From Mesostigma viride (Eukaryota; Streptophyta; Mesostigmatophyceae; Mesostigmatales; Mesostigmataceae), in assembly GCA_009746045.1 (NCBI GenBank), contig RPFO01000114.1, positions 547,219-611,218 of the forward strand: DNA of 64,000 nucleotides. The letters are read 5' to 3'. The notes beneath the pieces were generated by a model. It worked only from the letters and a program-made list of their open reading frames with translations. It was not told where the DNA came from and searched no databases. Position 1 is the first letter of the stretch. Every line of letters begins with the position of its first letter. Of the stretch, positions 21,966-36,100 are shown in pieces. Both the position numbers and the translations under genes were made by a program.

Positions 21966-24256
21966 TGGCACTCACCACTTTCACCAAATGCCATGTCGCC
22001 ATTATATTGAGGAAAGCGAAGTATGCCCACTTGAAGCTGTGGTCTGCAGAACATTGACACAAAATATGCATGGTATTTCAAGCAATGAATGCTATGTGTC
22101 AGGCATCAATGTCTTTATTGTATCCAAATGTGGTTAGGACGGAGGTTTACATTGGTTGCTATTTTAAGACAATGGCGTATAACCAAACATTGCACACACT
22201 CAAGAGTGTACTTATGCTGAACTGGAAAGGAACATTAAACCCCAATAAGGTAGATATTTTTCTTTTACATTTTAATTTTTTATTACTACTTTATATAATA
22301 TTATATTATATTATATATATATTATATTATTATATTATGTTATATGAAATAACATTAAAATTAACATAAAATTAAATTATATTTTATTATAGTATATTAT
22401 ATAATATTATTATATATTATATTCACGATGCTGTGTATTAATGACATATCAGACACACCTACATCACATCGCCTTGATGTTTCCGTTTATGGGTCCGGTC
22501 GGGCGTTGGTAGCTGGTCGACAACAATTCTACATTTCCTAAAAAAAAATGCGACCGTGCCTACATTCGAAGGCGCGCTGTGGCTGACCTGAACTATCGGT
22601 GAACACCTCGGCGTCACTTGACCGGCCTAGGTTGACATTTCGGCAGAGTAACGCTGCTTAAAGGATCATTGCGTAGTTCGCGCGATTTGGCTCTTTATAT
22701 ATGTTTTTGGAGACGACGAGCAAGCATCCGATTGGTCAGCCAATTCCTGTCCAGTCCTCGGACAGTGTCCAATCCGGTGCTTGGGATCCAGAAAACGTGC
22801 TCGAGCCTGGCCACTCTGTCGCGGGCGCCGCGCTAGTGGCGTCGCGCCCAAACCTGACCAGGCCATAGGAAAGGGCGGGGGCGAATGCAAGAATTATTGT
22901 TATATCCTGACCTGTCCTGGGGAAGGTCCGGGGCGAATGCAAGAATTAATATACCTGCGTATGCAACCAACACGGCCGATCCACATACATAATCCGACTG
23001 AGCTGGACGGTACGGACCAAATTTCGGTGCAAATTGAGGCCCAAAAGCTATGTCGGCTGATTTAATGGCGGTGACTGCCTTTAGACGAAACGTGACAAAT
23101 CTGGCACGCGGAAAGCAGAAATGCTCGATTGTTGGAGAAAATTAGTTACTGATTCTAATTTATGGCGGGATGGTTGCGATCTATAATGTCGCGGGCTTTT
23201 TTTCTTTGCCATCGGCAGGGGGGGTCCGGCCTGAATTTCTGTCGGGATGAATAAAGTATATTGGATGCCTGCCGGGTTGATTGTCGATTGTTGCCAGTTT
23301 TGATGGTCGTAAGGAAAGCTAGTTTAATGATGTTTCTAAAGCCGTAAAAATTCCCGCTGCTATCTTTACCTTTCCCGTCATTTTGCGGTAAGATAACATT
23401 AGCCCTGCGCGATGCGTACTGCCCAACCACTCCATGAAAGGGTGGACTTTCTTGTGCGCCTGGGCACGAATAAATGCCCGTTATGGTACGTTCTTGTGTT
23501 AAACGTCTTAAGCTAGCGTTTTCCTGCTTTCTTAGCTCGTTGAGCCTAAGCTTTTTGCCTTTTTCCGGCCAGATGCAGCCAGAAAGTTGCGGGTCCTGGC
23601 GCTGCATCGCTGGATTCCTGGGTGTCTTTTAGCTAGTTCGTCTGTGACGTGGCTGGCTTTCTGCAGCGCGTGGCCCGCAACCTGTCGGGAAGGTGTAATG
23701 CTTTTATTTCCATGCTTCTCTGAAATTTCTTTTGCTTTATAGACAGTTGTGTTCGAGGAAATTCACGCGGTCTTCCTAAGCAGCGGCAATATCATTTTCC
23801 CCAGACACTGACGAGCTGGCACCTGTCTCCTAAAGAGAGCGGCTCGTGCTTGTTAGAAAGGAGGCAGTGTGCATTTTGCGGGACACAATGCTTTGGTGGC
23901 ACATGCGTCAGGTAGGCTGTTCCAATGGTCTCTTCATGATCACCTTTCCCACTGAGTAAATGTTAGCATTTGTCATGGTAACCAGAGCAGCTAGCCACAG
24001 GTTGGCTGGATAAAAAGTCAGCTTATTTTCTCTTTATATACTGCGTGTGTGGTCCTCCACGTGTCCGGCTTGTTGGGCATTTTGGAAGAGGGTTTATAAT
24101 GTGTTGTTGGGTGGAACAACTTGGTTGTTGGCACAAAATCACACATTATTAGCCTGAGATAGGCATGACATATGCTGCTCAGGCGTGTCGTCCTACCAGC
24201 CTTGTTGTTGAGGGTAGACTCACAAGGCTGGCTGTGCCGATGGAGGGGTGGGGCGT
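21966..24256. other. No convincing gene; AT-rich block at 22260-22440
   Basis: 22260-22440 is almost pure TATTA-type sequence. A 150-codon minus-strand frame (23607-23155) and shorter frames at 22680-22940 have no recognisable motifs or splice context. I do not call them genes. Confidence 0.4.
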
Positions 24257-24745
24257 GCTAGCCCCCCCCACACCCACGCATGCATGCTAGCCCACCCCCA
24301 CACCCACGCATGCATGCTAGCCCCCCCCACACCCACGCATGCATGCTAGCCCCCCCCACACCCACGCATGCATGCTAGCCCACACTCACACCCACGCATG
24401 CATGCTAGCCCACCCCCACACCCACGCATGCATGCTAGCCCCCCCCACACCCACGCATGCATGCCAGCCCCCCCCACACCCACGCATGCATGACAGCCCC
24501 CCCACACACCCACGCATGCATGCTAGCCCCCCACACACACCCACGCATGCATGCCAGCCCCCATACACACCCACGCATGCATGCCAGCCCCCCCCACACC
24601 CACGCATGCATGCTAGCCCCCCACACACACCCACGCATGCATGCCAGCCCCCCCACACCCACGCATGCAGGCTAGCCCCCCCCACACCCACGCATGCATG
24701 CCAGCCCACCCCCACACCCACGCGTGCATGCCAGCCCACCCCTAG
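24257..24745. repeat. Minisatellite of about 29-32 bp with GCATGCATGC cores
   Basis: About 16 copies of a unit like CACCCACGCATGCATGCTAG-CCCCCC occur. Variation lies mainly in the C run and in CTAGC against CCAGC. Alternating purine/pyrimidine steps (CACAC, GCATGCATGC) and C runs are the distinctive feature. The open frames across it are artefacts. Confidence 0.9.
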
Positions 24746-25014
24746 CTTGAGCGTGCTTGTAAAGTTTTTGCATGGTTTATTAAAATGAGTGGAATATGTA
24801 TTTATTGCATTAAATGTTAATTTTATCATGAATGAAAATGGTCAACATTGCCGAAGTGCCCCTAAATTGCTCAATATTGTGTGCTCAAGAATTCAATGAG
24901 GATTGTCATCATGGAAACCCGCACAAATTCACGATTCCGGGCATGCATGTGAAAGTATCAAGAACAATTTTCAATTAAGAATGGTATCTCATTGTTCCAT
25001 GAATCAATATGACT

Positions 25015-27980
25015 CCATGTGTAGACAAGCCATGATGACCCCATGGGAGCCTGAATCCTCATCATTAAATACATAAATGCCACCCATGTACGTACACGGG
25101 CCATGATGACACCATGGAGCCTGAATCCTCATCATTAATTACATAAATGCCAACCATGTACGTACACGGGCCATGATGACACCATGGGAGCCTGAATCCT
25201 CATCATTAATTACATAAATGCCAACCATGTACGTACGGGCCAGCCATGATGACATGGGAGCCTGAATCCTCATCATTTTTTTCTTTGACATCCATGTACA
25301 CGTAGGCCAGCCATGATGACACCAATGGAGCCTGAATCCTCATCATTTTACATAAATGCCATCCATGTACGTACACGGGCAATGATGACACCATGGGAGC
25401 CTGAATCCTCATCATTATTTACATAAATGCCATCCATGTACGTACACGGGCAATGATGACACCATGGGAGCCTGAATCCTCATCATTAATTACATAAATG
25501 CCATTCATGTACGTAGGCCAGCCATGATGACACCATGGGAGCCTGAATCCTCATCATTAATTACATAAATGCCATCCATGTACGTAGACAAGCCATGATG
25601 ACACCATGGGAGCCTGAATCCTCATCATTAATTACGTAAATGCCAACCATGTAGGTAGACAAGCCATGATGAAACCATGGGAGCCTGAATCCTCATCATT
25701 AATTTCATACATGCCAACAACACGTAGACGGGCAATGATTACACCATGGGAGCCTGAATCCTCATCATTAATTACATAAATGCCAACCATGTACGTAGGC
25801 CAGCCATGATGACACTATGGGAGCCTGAATCCTCATCATTAATTTCATACATGCCAACAACACGTAGACGGGCAATGATTACACCATGGGAGCCTGAATC
25901 CTCCTCATTAATTACATAAATGCCAACCATGTACGTAGACAAACCATGATGACACCATGGGAGCCTGAATCCTCATCATTTACTATTCCTTGACATCCAT
26001 GTACGTAGGCCAGCCATGATGACACCAATGGAGCCTGAATCCTCTTCATTTTTTTTATGAGAGGATTCAGGTTACATAAATGCCAACCATGTAGGTAGAC
26101 AAGCCATGATGACACCATGGGAGCCTGAATCCTCATCATTAAATACATAAATGCCATCCATGTACGTAGACGGGCCATGATGACACCATGGGAGCCTGAA
26201 TCCTCATCATTAATTACATAAATGCCATCCATGTACGTACACGGGCAATGATGACACCATGGGAGCCTGAATCCTCATCATTAATTACATAAATGCCATT
26301 CATGTACGTAGACGGGCCATGATGACACCATGGGAGCCTGAATCCTCATCATTTTTTTTCTTTGACATCCATGTACGTGGACGGGCCATGATGACACCAT
26401 GGGAGCCTGAATCCTCATCATTTTTTTTATGAGAGGATTCAGGTTACATAAATGCCAACCATGTAGGTAGACAAGCCATGATGACACCATGGGAGCCTGA
26501 ATCCTCATCATTTACTATTCCTTGACATCCATGTACGTAGCCCAGCCATGGAGACACCATGGGAGCCTGAATCCTCCTCATTAATTACATAAATGCCAAC
26601 CATGTACGTAGGCCAGCCATGATGACACTATGGGAGCCTGAATCCTCATCATTAATTTCATACATGCCAACAACACGTATACAAGCCATGATGACACCAT
26701 GGGAGCCTGAATCCTCATCATTAATTACATAATTGCCATCCATGTACGTACACGGGCCATGATGACACCATGGGAGCCTGAATCCTCATCATTAAGTACA
26801 TACATGCCATCCATGTACGTAGACGGGCCATGCATGATGAAACCATGGGAGCCTGAATCCTCATCATTTTTTTTTCTTTGACATCCATGTGTACACGTAG
26901 ACACGCCATGATGACACCATGGGAGCCTGAGTCCTCATCATTTTTTTATGAGACATCCATGTACGTAGACGGGCCATGATGACACCATGGGAGCCTGAAT
27001 CCTGATCATTTTTTTTTCTTTGACATCCATGTACGTAGACGGGCCATGATGACACCATGGGAGCCTGAATCCTCATCATTAATTACATACATGCCATCCA
27101 TGTACGTAGGCCAGCCATGATGACACCATGGGAGCCTGAATCCTCATCATTTACTATTCCTTGACATCCATGTACCTAGCCCAGCCATGGAGACACCATG
27201 GGAGCCTGAATCCTCCTCATTAATTACATAAATGCCAACCATGTACGTAGACAAACCATGATGACACCATGGGAGCCTGAATCCTCATCATTTACTATTC
27301 CTTGACATCCATGTACGTAGGCCAGCCATGATGACACCAATGGAGCCTGAATCCTCTTCATTTTTTTTATGAGAGGATTCAGGTTACATAAATGCCAACC
27401 ATGTAGGTAGACAAGCCATGATGACACCATGGGAGCCTGAATCCTCATCATTAAATACATAAATGCCATCCATGTACGTAGACGGGCCATGATGACACTA
27501 TGGGAGCCTGAATCCTCATCATTAATTTCATACATGCCAACAACACGTAGACGGGCAATGATTACACCATGGGAGCCTGAATCCTCCTCATTAATTACAT
27601 AAATGCCAACCATGTACGTAGACAAACCATGATGACACCATGGGAGCCTGAATCCTCATCATTTACTATTCCTTGACATCCATGTACGTAGGCCAGCCAT
27701 GATGACACCAATGGAGCCTGAATCCTCTTCATTTTTTTTATGAGAGGATTCAGGTTACATAAATGCCAACCATGTAGGTAGACAAGCCATGATGACACCA
27801 TGGGAGCCTGAATCCTCATCATTAAATACATAAATGCCATCCATGTACGTAGACGGGCCATGATGACACCATGGGAGCCTGAATCCTCATCATTAATTAC
27901 ATAAATGCCATCCATGTACGTACACGGGCAATGATGACACCATGGGAGCCTGAATCCTCATCATTAATTACATAAATGCC
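25015..27980. repeat. Satellite array, forward orientation, left block
   Basis: Monomers of about 71-75 bp share the conserved core ACACCATGGGAGCCTGAATC plus CTCATCATT. A variable linker follows: AATTACATAAATGCCATC, TTTTTTTCTTTGACATC, TACTATTCCTTGACATC or a longer TTTTTATGAGAGGATTCAGG type. After the linker comes CATGTACGTAGACGGGCCATG or a relative. By length this block has about 40 monomers. It is cut at 27980 by the split-repeat element. Confidence 0.95.
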
Positions 27981-28171
27981 AATACATTTCTTGTTTTTGG
28001 TCCATTGGAGTTCCTTCCCACCAAGAGAAACATTTATTTTACATTTTTGTGTGCTAGGCTTTATACGGACAGCCTATACCACACCTTCAAACTCAGTGCA
28101 CATCATTATCAAGTTGGTTATTGTAGCACCATGCTGGGGGCCCAGCATACTCGAACACAAGGTGTTGCCCC
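27981..28171 (-). repeat. b2 repeat of the split-repeat element
   Basis: 191-bp outer repeat starting AATACATTTCTTGTTTTTGG on the plus strand. It matches 28536-28726. Confidence 0.9.
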
Positions 28172-28198
28172 TCTTAGCAGCGTGGGTGGGTGGGTGGG

Positions 28199-28535
28199 AG
28201 CTGAAAAGAGGCCTCCCTACGTCCCCTACACCACTCTAAGTACTGACTATCATTCACATTGCGCCACGCAGGCCTGCCGGCTGGCGCAGGTACAAGGTGT
28301 ACTGACTGCCAATCACAGTTGCGCCACGCCTGGCGGCTGGCGCAGGTAACAAGGTCTAGTGACGTACGTTAGAAGCTACCTAGGCCTGCACTCCGGAACC
28401 ACACTCAGCCTAGGCACAAAAAGGGCCGGCCGGTGCAGTACCCTCGTGACAAGCGCTAGTCTTACGCTACCTACGGCAGGTCGGTCCCCTTTGAGCCCGT
28501 CCACGCGTCATATATAAAATGAGCGAAGCTCAGCA
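28199..28535 (-). repeat. a2 repeat of the split-repeat element
   Basis: 337-bp repeat from AGCTGAAAAGAGG to GAAGCTCAGCA. It is identical by eye to 29768-30104 and abuts b1 directly, so the a2/b1 boundary equals the junction a circle of the element would have. It holds ATATATAAAATG near 28511. Confidence 0.9.
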
Positions 28536-28726
28536 AATACATTTCTTGTTTTTGGTCCATTGGAGTTCCTTCCCACCAAGAGAAACATTTATTTTACATT
28601 TTTGTGTGCTAGGCTTTATACGGACAGCCTATACCACACCTTCAAACTCAGTGCACATCATTATCAAGTTGGTTATTGTAGCACCATGCTGGGGGCCCAG
28701 CATACTCGAACACAAGGTGTTGCCCC
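28536..28726 (-). repeat. b1 repeat of the split-repeat element
   Basis: Internal 191-bp copy of the outer repeat at 27981-28171, with the same length and the same start and end points. Confidence 0.9.
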
Positions 28727-29767
28727 CACACCTCCTTCTTGGCCACCAAGGCTGTCGCCAACCTTGGTGCCGATTTTCTTTCCGCCCATGGCCCCCCTCC
28801 TGCACGCTGCCACGGCTGTACTGCCGCCCCCGTGTGGCCGCTACGGTTTCCCGGCGGACGCAGGGCGGCACCCATGTCGTTCCCCCCGTTAGGGGGGCGG
28901 TTTCCAGCGGCTGCTCATTAGGCCTTACGCCCCCGGACCGTCTCTCACAAGCCCAGGACCCATCACCAGCCCCACCCCCGAGGCTGGGATTTCCCGGCAT
29001 TGAAACCTTTGTGGCGATAGGCCCTCTACCCTACCAAGGCCTTGGCTTGGAAACTGCTTAGCCAAGGCCCTGACCAGGGCTTGTGTTGTTGTAGGAAATT
29101 TTTTATGGCATAGATATGCCCCCCTGGCTGAACCGAACTCTTTATCGCTTTTCCTATAATGCATCATACAGGATAAAAACAAGGCGATAAAACAGCAAGA
29201 ATTTCAGCCCCGCCAGGCGAACATTCTTTGCTGAAAAACTGGGCAATGATGAAGAGCGCGCTCCTCCCACCAAGATTCGCTCCAGCCCCGCATCCTCCCC
29301 GAAACTCCCGTCTGGCCACAGGCCGAAAGATCGGGTCCGCTGTCAGGCTCCTGGCAGTTATGGGCTACCCTGGCACCCCGCGCTAGCCATCTCCACGTTT
29401 AAGGCAGATTCGCCTCCACCTGTGATTCTTTCCACCGTAGCCGCTGGCCCTGGCCTGTATGGCTCCTTCCCTGACGTTGTCCGACTAAAATCGCAGCTTC
29501 CCCAGTGTCAGGAAGCCGCTTGCCGCACCCAGGGGTAGAGGGGAATCGTCAGTGGGCCCAGCGCCGGAAATCACACCATTTTACTCAAAACGTAGAGCCC
29601 CCCACCCAACAACCATTACCGTGGCCTGTAACGGTGGGTGGCGAACATAAAGAATTTTATTCCAGGCCTCTCCACGCCCGGAGAGGCCGATAGCATCGTC
29701 TTACATTCAGCGCAGCCGCCATAGCGGCCAGCCGACCTTGCCAGCAAATGCTGGGATCAAGTTGCGA

Positions 29768-30104
29768 AGCTGAAAAGAGGCCTCCCTACGTCCCCTACAC
29801 CACTCTAAGTACTGACTATCATTCACATTGCGCCACGCAGGCCTGCCGGCTGGCGCAGGTACAAGGTGTACTGACTGCCAATCACAGTTGCGCCACGCCT
29901 GGCGGCTGGCGCAGGTAACAAGGTCTAGTGACGTACGTTAGAAGCTACCTAGGCCTGCACTCCGGAACCACACTCAGCCTAGGCACAAAAAGGGCCGGCC
30001 GGTGCAGTACCCTCGTGACAAGCGCTAGTCTTACGCTACCTACGGCAGGTCGGTCCCCTTTGAGCCCGTCCACGCGTCATATATAAAATGAGCGAAGCTC
30101 AGCA
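29768..30104 (-). repeat. a1 repeat of the split-repeat element
   Basis: Outer 337-bp copy of the repeat at 28199-28535. It ends at the satellite sequence ATTCATGTACG. Confidence 0.9.
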
Positions 30105-33100
30105 ATTCATGTACGTAGACGGGCCATGATGACACCATGGGAGCCTGAATCCTCATCATTTTTTTTTCTTTGACATCCATGTACGTGGACGGGCCATGAT
30201 GACACCATGGGAGCCTGAATCCTCATCATTTTTTTTATGAGAGGATTCAGGTTACATAAATGCCAACCATGTAGGTAGACAAGCCATGATGACACCATGG
30301 GAGCCTGAATCCTCATCATTTACTATTCCTTGACATCCATGTACGTAGCCCAGCCATGGAGACACCATGGGAGCCTGAATCCTCCTCATTAATTACATAA
30401 ATGCCAACCATGTACGTAGGCCAGCCATGATGACACTATGGGAGCCTGAATCCTCATCATTAATTTCATACATGCCAACAACACGTATACAAGCCATGAT
30501 GACACCATGGGAGCCTGAATCCTCATCATTAATTACATAATTGCCATCCATGTACGTACACGGGCCATGATGACACCATGGGAGCCTGAATCCTCATCAT
30601 TAAGTACATACATGCCATCCATGTACGTAGACGGGCCATGCATGATGAAACCATGGGAGCCTGAATCCTCATCATTTTTTTTTCTTTGACATCCATGTGT
30701 ACACGTAGACACGCCATGATGACACCATGGGAGCCTGAGTCCTCATCATTTTTTTTATGAGACATCCATGTACGTAGACGGGCCATGATGACACCATGGG
30801 AGCCTGAATCCTGATCATTTTTTTTTCTTTGACATCCATGTACGTAGACGGGCCATGATGACACCATGGGAGCCTGAATCCTCATCATTAATTACATACA
30901 TGCCATCCATGTACGTAGGCCAGCCATGATGACACCATGGGAGCCTGAATCCTCATCATTTACTATTCCTTGACATCCATGTACCTAGCCCAGCCATGGA
31001 GACACCATGGGAGCCTGAATCCTCCTCATTAATTACATAAATGCCAACCATGTACGTAGGCCAGCCATGATGACACTATGGGAGCCTGAATCCTCATCAT
31101 TAATTTCATACATGCCAACAACACGTATACAAGCCATGATGACACCATGGGAGCCTGAATCCTCATCATTAATTACATAATTGCCAACCATGTAGGTAGA
31201 CAAGCCATGATGACACCATGGGAGCCTGAATCCTCATCATTTACTATTCCTTGACATCCATGTACGTAGCCCAGCCATGGAGACACCATGGGAGCCTGAA
31301 TCCTCCTCATTAATTACATAAATGCCAACCATGTACGTAGGCCAGCCATGATGACACTATGGGAGCCTGAATCCTCATCATTAATTTCATACATGCCAAC
31401 AACACGTATACAAGCCATGATGACACCATGGGAGCCTGAATCCTCATCATTAATTACATAATTGCCATCCATGTACGTACACGGGCCATGATGACACCAT
31501 GGGAGCCTGAATCCTCATCATTAAGTACATACATGCCATCCATGTACGTAGACGGGCCATGCATGATGAAACCATGGGAGCCTGAATCCTCATCATTTTT
31601 TTTTCTTTGACATCCATGTGTACACGTAGACACGCCATGATGACACCATGGGAGCCTGAGTCCTCATCATTTTTTTTATGAGACATCCATGTACGTAGAC
31701 GGGCCATGATGACACCATGGGAGCCTGAATCCTGATCATTTTTTTTTCTTTGACATCCATGTACGTAGACGGGCCATGATGACACCATGGGAGCCTGAAT
31801 CCTCATCATTAATTACATACATGCCATCCATGTACGTACACGGGCCATGATGACACCATGGGAGCCTGAATCCTCATCATTTACTATTCCTTGACATCCA
31901 TGTACCTAGCCCAGCCATGGAGACACCATGGGAGCCTGAATCCTCCTCATTAATTACATAAATGCCAACCATGTACGTAGACAAACCATGATGACACCAT
32001 GGGAGCCTGAATCCTCATCATTTACTATTCCTTGACATCCATGTACGTAGGCCAGCCATGATGACACCAATGGAGCCTGAATCCTCTTCATTTTTTTTAT
32101 GAGAGGATTCAGGTTACATAAATGCCAACCATGTAGGTAGACAAGCCATGATGACACCATGGGAGCCTGAATCCTCATCATTAAATACATAAATGCCATC
32201 CATGTACGTAGGCCAGCCATGATGACACTATGGGAGCCTGAATCCTCATCATTAATTTCATACATGCCAACAACACGTAGACGGGCAATGATTACACCAT
32301 GGGAGCCTGAATCCTCCTCATTAATTACATAAATGCCAACCATGTACGTAGACAAACCATGATGACACCATGGGAGCCTGAATCCTCATCATTTACTATT
32401 CCTTGACATCCATGTACGTAGGCCAGCCATGATGACACCAATGGAGCCTGAATCCTCTTCATTTTTTTTATGAGAGGATTCAGGTTACATAAATGCCAAC
32501 CATGTAGGTAGACAAGCCATGATGACACCATGGGAGCCTGAATCCTCATCATTAAATACATAAATGCCATCCATGTACGTAGGCCAGCCATGATGACACT
32601 ATGGGAGCCTGAATCCTCATCATTAATTTCATACATGCCAACAACACGTAGACGGGCAATGATTACACCATGGGAGCCTGAATCCTCCTCATTAATTACA
32701 TAAATGCCAACCATGTACGTAGACAAACCATGATGACACCATGGGAGCCTGAATCCTCATCATTTACTATTCCTTGACATCCATGTACGTAGGCCAGCCA
32801 TGATGACACCAATGGAGCCTGAATCCTCTTCATTTTTTTTATGAGAGGATTCAGGTTACATAAATGCCAACCATGTAGGTAGACAAGCCATGATGACACC
32901 ATGGGAGCCTGAATCCTCATCATTAAATACATAAATGCCATCCATGTACGTAGACGGGCCATGATGACACCATGGGAGCCTGAATCCTCATCATTATTTA
33001 CATAAATGCCATCCATGTACGTACACGGGCAATGATGACACCATGGGAGCCTGAATCCTCATCATTAATTACATAAATGCCATTCATGTACGTAGACGGG

Positions 33101-36100
33101 CCATGATGACACCATGGGAGCCTGAATCCTCATCATTTTTTTTTCTTTGACATCCATGTACGTGGACGGGCCATGATGACACCATGGGAGCCTGAATCCT
33201 CATCATTTTTTTTATGAGAGGATTCAGGTTACATAAATGCCAACCATGTAGGTAGACAAGCCATGATGACACCATGGGAGCCTGAATCCTCATCATTTAC
33301 TATTCCTTGACATCCATGTACGTAGCCCAGCCATGGAGACACCATGGGAGCCTGAATCCTCCTCATTAATTACATAAATGCCAACCATGTACGTAGGCCA
33401 GCCATGATGACACTATGGGAGCCTGAATCCTCATCATTAATTTCATACATGCCAACAACACGTATACAAGCCATGATGACACCATGGGAGCCTGAATCCT
33501 CATCATTAATTACATAATTGCCATCCATGTACGTACACGGGCCATGATGACACCATGGGAGCCTGAATCCTCATCATTAAGTACATACATGCCATCCATG
33601 TACGTAGACGGGCCATGCATGATGAAACCATGGGAGCCTGAATCCTCATCATTTTTTTTTCTTTGACATCCATGTGTACACGTAGACACGCCATGATGAC
33701 ACCATGGGAGCCTGAGTCCTCATCATTTTTTTTATGAGACATCCATGTACGTAGACGGGCCATGATGACACCATGGGAGCCTGAATCCTGATCATTTTTT
33801 TTTCTTTGACATCCATGTACGTAGACGGGCCATGATGACACCATGGGAGCCTGAATCCTCATCATTAATTACATACATGCCATCCATGTACGTACACGGG
33901 CCATGATGACACCATGGGAGCCTGAATCCTCATCATTTACTATTCCTTGACATCCATGTACCTAGCCCAGCCATGGAGACACCATGGGAGCCTGAATCCT
34001 CCTCATTAATTACATAAATGCCAACCATGTACGTAGACAAACCATGATGACACCATGGGAGCCTGAATCCTCATCATTTACTATTCCTTGACATCCATGT
34101 ACGTAGGCCAGCCATGATGACACCAATGGAGCCTGAATCCTCTTCATTTTTTTTATGAGAGGATTCAGGTTACATAAATGCCAACCATGTAGGTAGACAA
34201 GCCATGATGACACCATGGGAGCCTGAATCCTCATCATTAAATACATAAATGCCATCCATGTACGTAGGCCAGCCATGATGACACTATGGGAGCCTGAATC
34301 CTCATCATTAATTTCATACATGCCAACAACACGTAGACGGGCAATGATTACACCATGGGAGCCTGAATCCTCCTCATTAATTACATAAATGCCAACCATG
34401 TACGTAGACAAACCATGATGACACCATGGGAGCCTGAATCCTCATCATTTACTATTCCTTGACATCCATGTACGTAGGCCAGCCATGATGACACCAATGG
34501 AGCCTGAATCCTCTTCATTTTTTTTATGAGAGGATTCAGGTTACATAAATGCCAACCATGTAGGTAGACAAGCCATGATGACACCATGGGAGCCTGAATC
34601 CTCATCATTAAATACATAAATGCCATCCATGTACGTAGACGGGCCATGATGACACCATGGGAGCCTGAATCCTCATCATTATTTACATAAATGCCATCCA
34701 TGTACGTACACGGGCAATGATGACACCATGGGAGCCTGAATCCTCATCATTAATTACATAAATGCCATTCATGTACGTAGACGGGCCATGATGACACCAT
34801 GGGAGCCTGAATCCTCATCATTTTTTTTCTTTGACATCCATGTACGTGGACGGGCCATGATGACACCATGGGAGCCTGAATCCTCATCATTTTTTTTATG
34901 AGAGGATTCAGGTTACATAAATGCCAACCATGTAGGTAGACAAGCCATGATGACACCATGGGAGCCTGAATCCTCATCATTTACTATTCCTTGACATCCA
35001 TGTACGTAGCCCAGCCATGGAGACACCATGGGAGCCTGAATCCTCCTCATTAATTACATAAATGCCAACCATGTACGTAGGCCAGCCATGATGACACTAT
35101 GGGAGCCTGAATCCTCATCATTAATTTCATACATGCCAACAACACGTATACAAGCCATGATGACACCATGGGAGCCTGAATCCTCATCATTAATTACATA
35201 ATTGCCATCCATGTACGTACACGGGCCATGATGACACCATGGGAGCCTGAATCCTCATCATTAAGTACATACATGCCATCCATGTACGTAGACGGGCCAT
35301 GCATGATGAAACCATGGGAGCCTGAATCCTCATCATTTTTTTTTCTTTGACATCCATGTGTACACGTAGACACGCCATGATGACACCATGGGAGCCTGAG
35401 TCCTCATCATTTTTTTTATGAGACATCCATGTACGTAGACGGGCCATGATGACACCATGGGAGCCTGAATCCTGATCATTTTTTTTTCTTTGACATCCAT
35501 GTACGTAGACGGGCCATGATGACACCATGGGAGCCTGAATCCTCATCATTAATTACATACATGCCATCCATGTACGTAGGCCAGCCATGATGACACCATG
35601 GGAGCCTGAATCCTCATCATTTACTATTCCTTGACATCCATGTACCTAGCCCAGCCATGGAGACACCATGGGAGCCTGAATCCTCCTCATTAATTACATA
35701 AATGCCAACCATGTACGTAGGCCAGCCATGATGACACTATGGGAGCCTGAATCCTCATCATTAATTTCATACATGCCAACAACACGTATACAAGCCATGA
35801 TGACACCATGGGAGCCTGAATCCTCATCATTAATTACATAATTGCCAACCATGTAGGTAGACAAGCCATGATGACACCATGGGAGCCTGAATCCTCATCA
35901 TTTACTATTCCTTGACATCCATGTACGTAGCCCAGCCATGGAGACACCATGGGAGCCTGAATCCTCCTCATTAATTACATAAATGCCAACCATGTACGTA
36001 GGCCAGCCATGATGACACTATGGGAGCCTGAATCCTCATCATTAATTTCATACATGCCAACAACACGTATACAAGCCATGATGACACCATGGGAGCCTGA

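Larger units (their letters stand above)
27981..30104 (-). mobile_element. Split-direct-repeat (PAT/DIRS-like, TOC1-like) element, non-autonomous
   Basis: 2,124 bp. Read on the minus strand it is a1 (30104-29768, 337 bp), unique (29767-28727, 1,041 bp), b1 (28726-28536, 191 bp), a2 (28535-28199, 337 bp), 27 bp unique, and b2 (28171-27981, 191 bp). Matching a copies and matching b copies have equal length and appear identical. This is the A1-ORF-B1-A2-B2 order of PAT-like tyrosine-recombinase retrotransposons and resembles TOC1 of Chlamydomonas. The satellite reads AAATGCC|ATTCATGTACG across the insertion with no target duplication, as expected for that class. No reverse transcriptase or recombinase frame fits in 1 kb, so it must rely on another element. 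The class is inferred from architecture alone. Confidence 0.72.

Noticed and set aside
23155-23607. 150-codon minus-strand frame
   Set aside because: No recognisable motif, weak codon bias, no splice or neighbour support.
24339-24829. HACMLAPPHTPTHACQ-type frames
   Set aside because: By-product of the 24-kb minisatellite on either strand.
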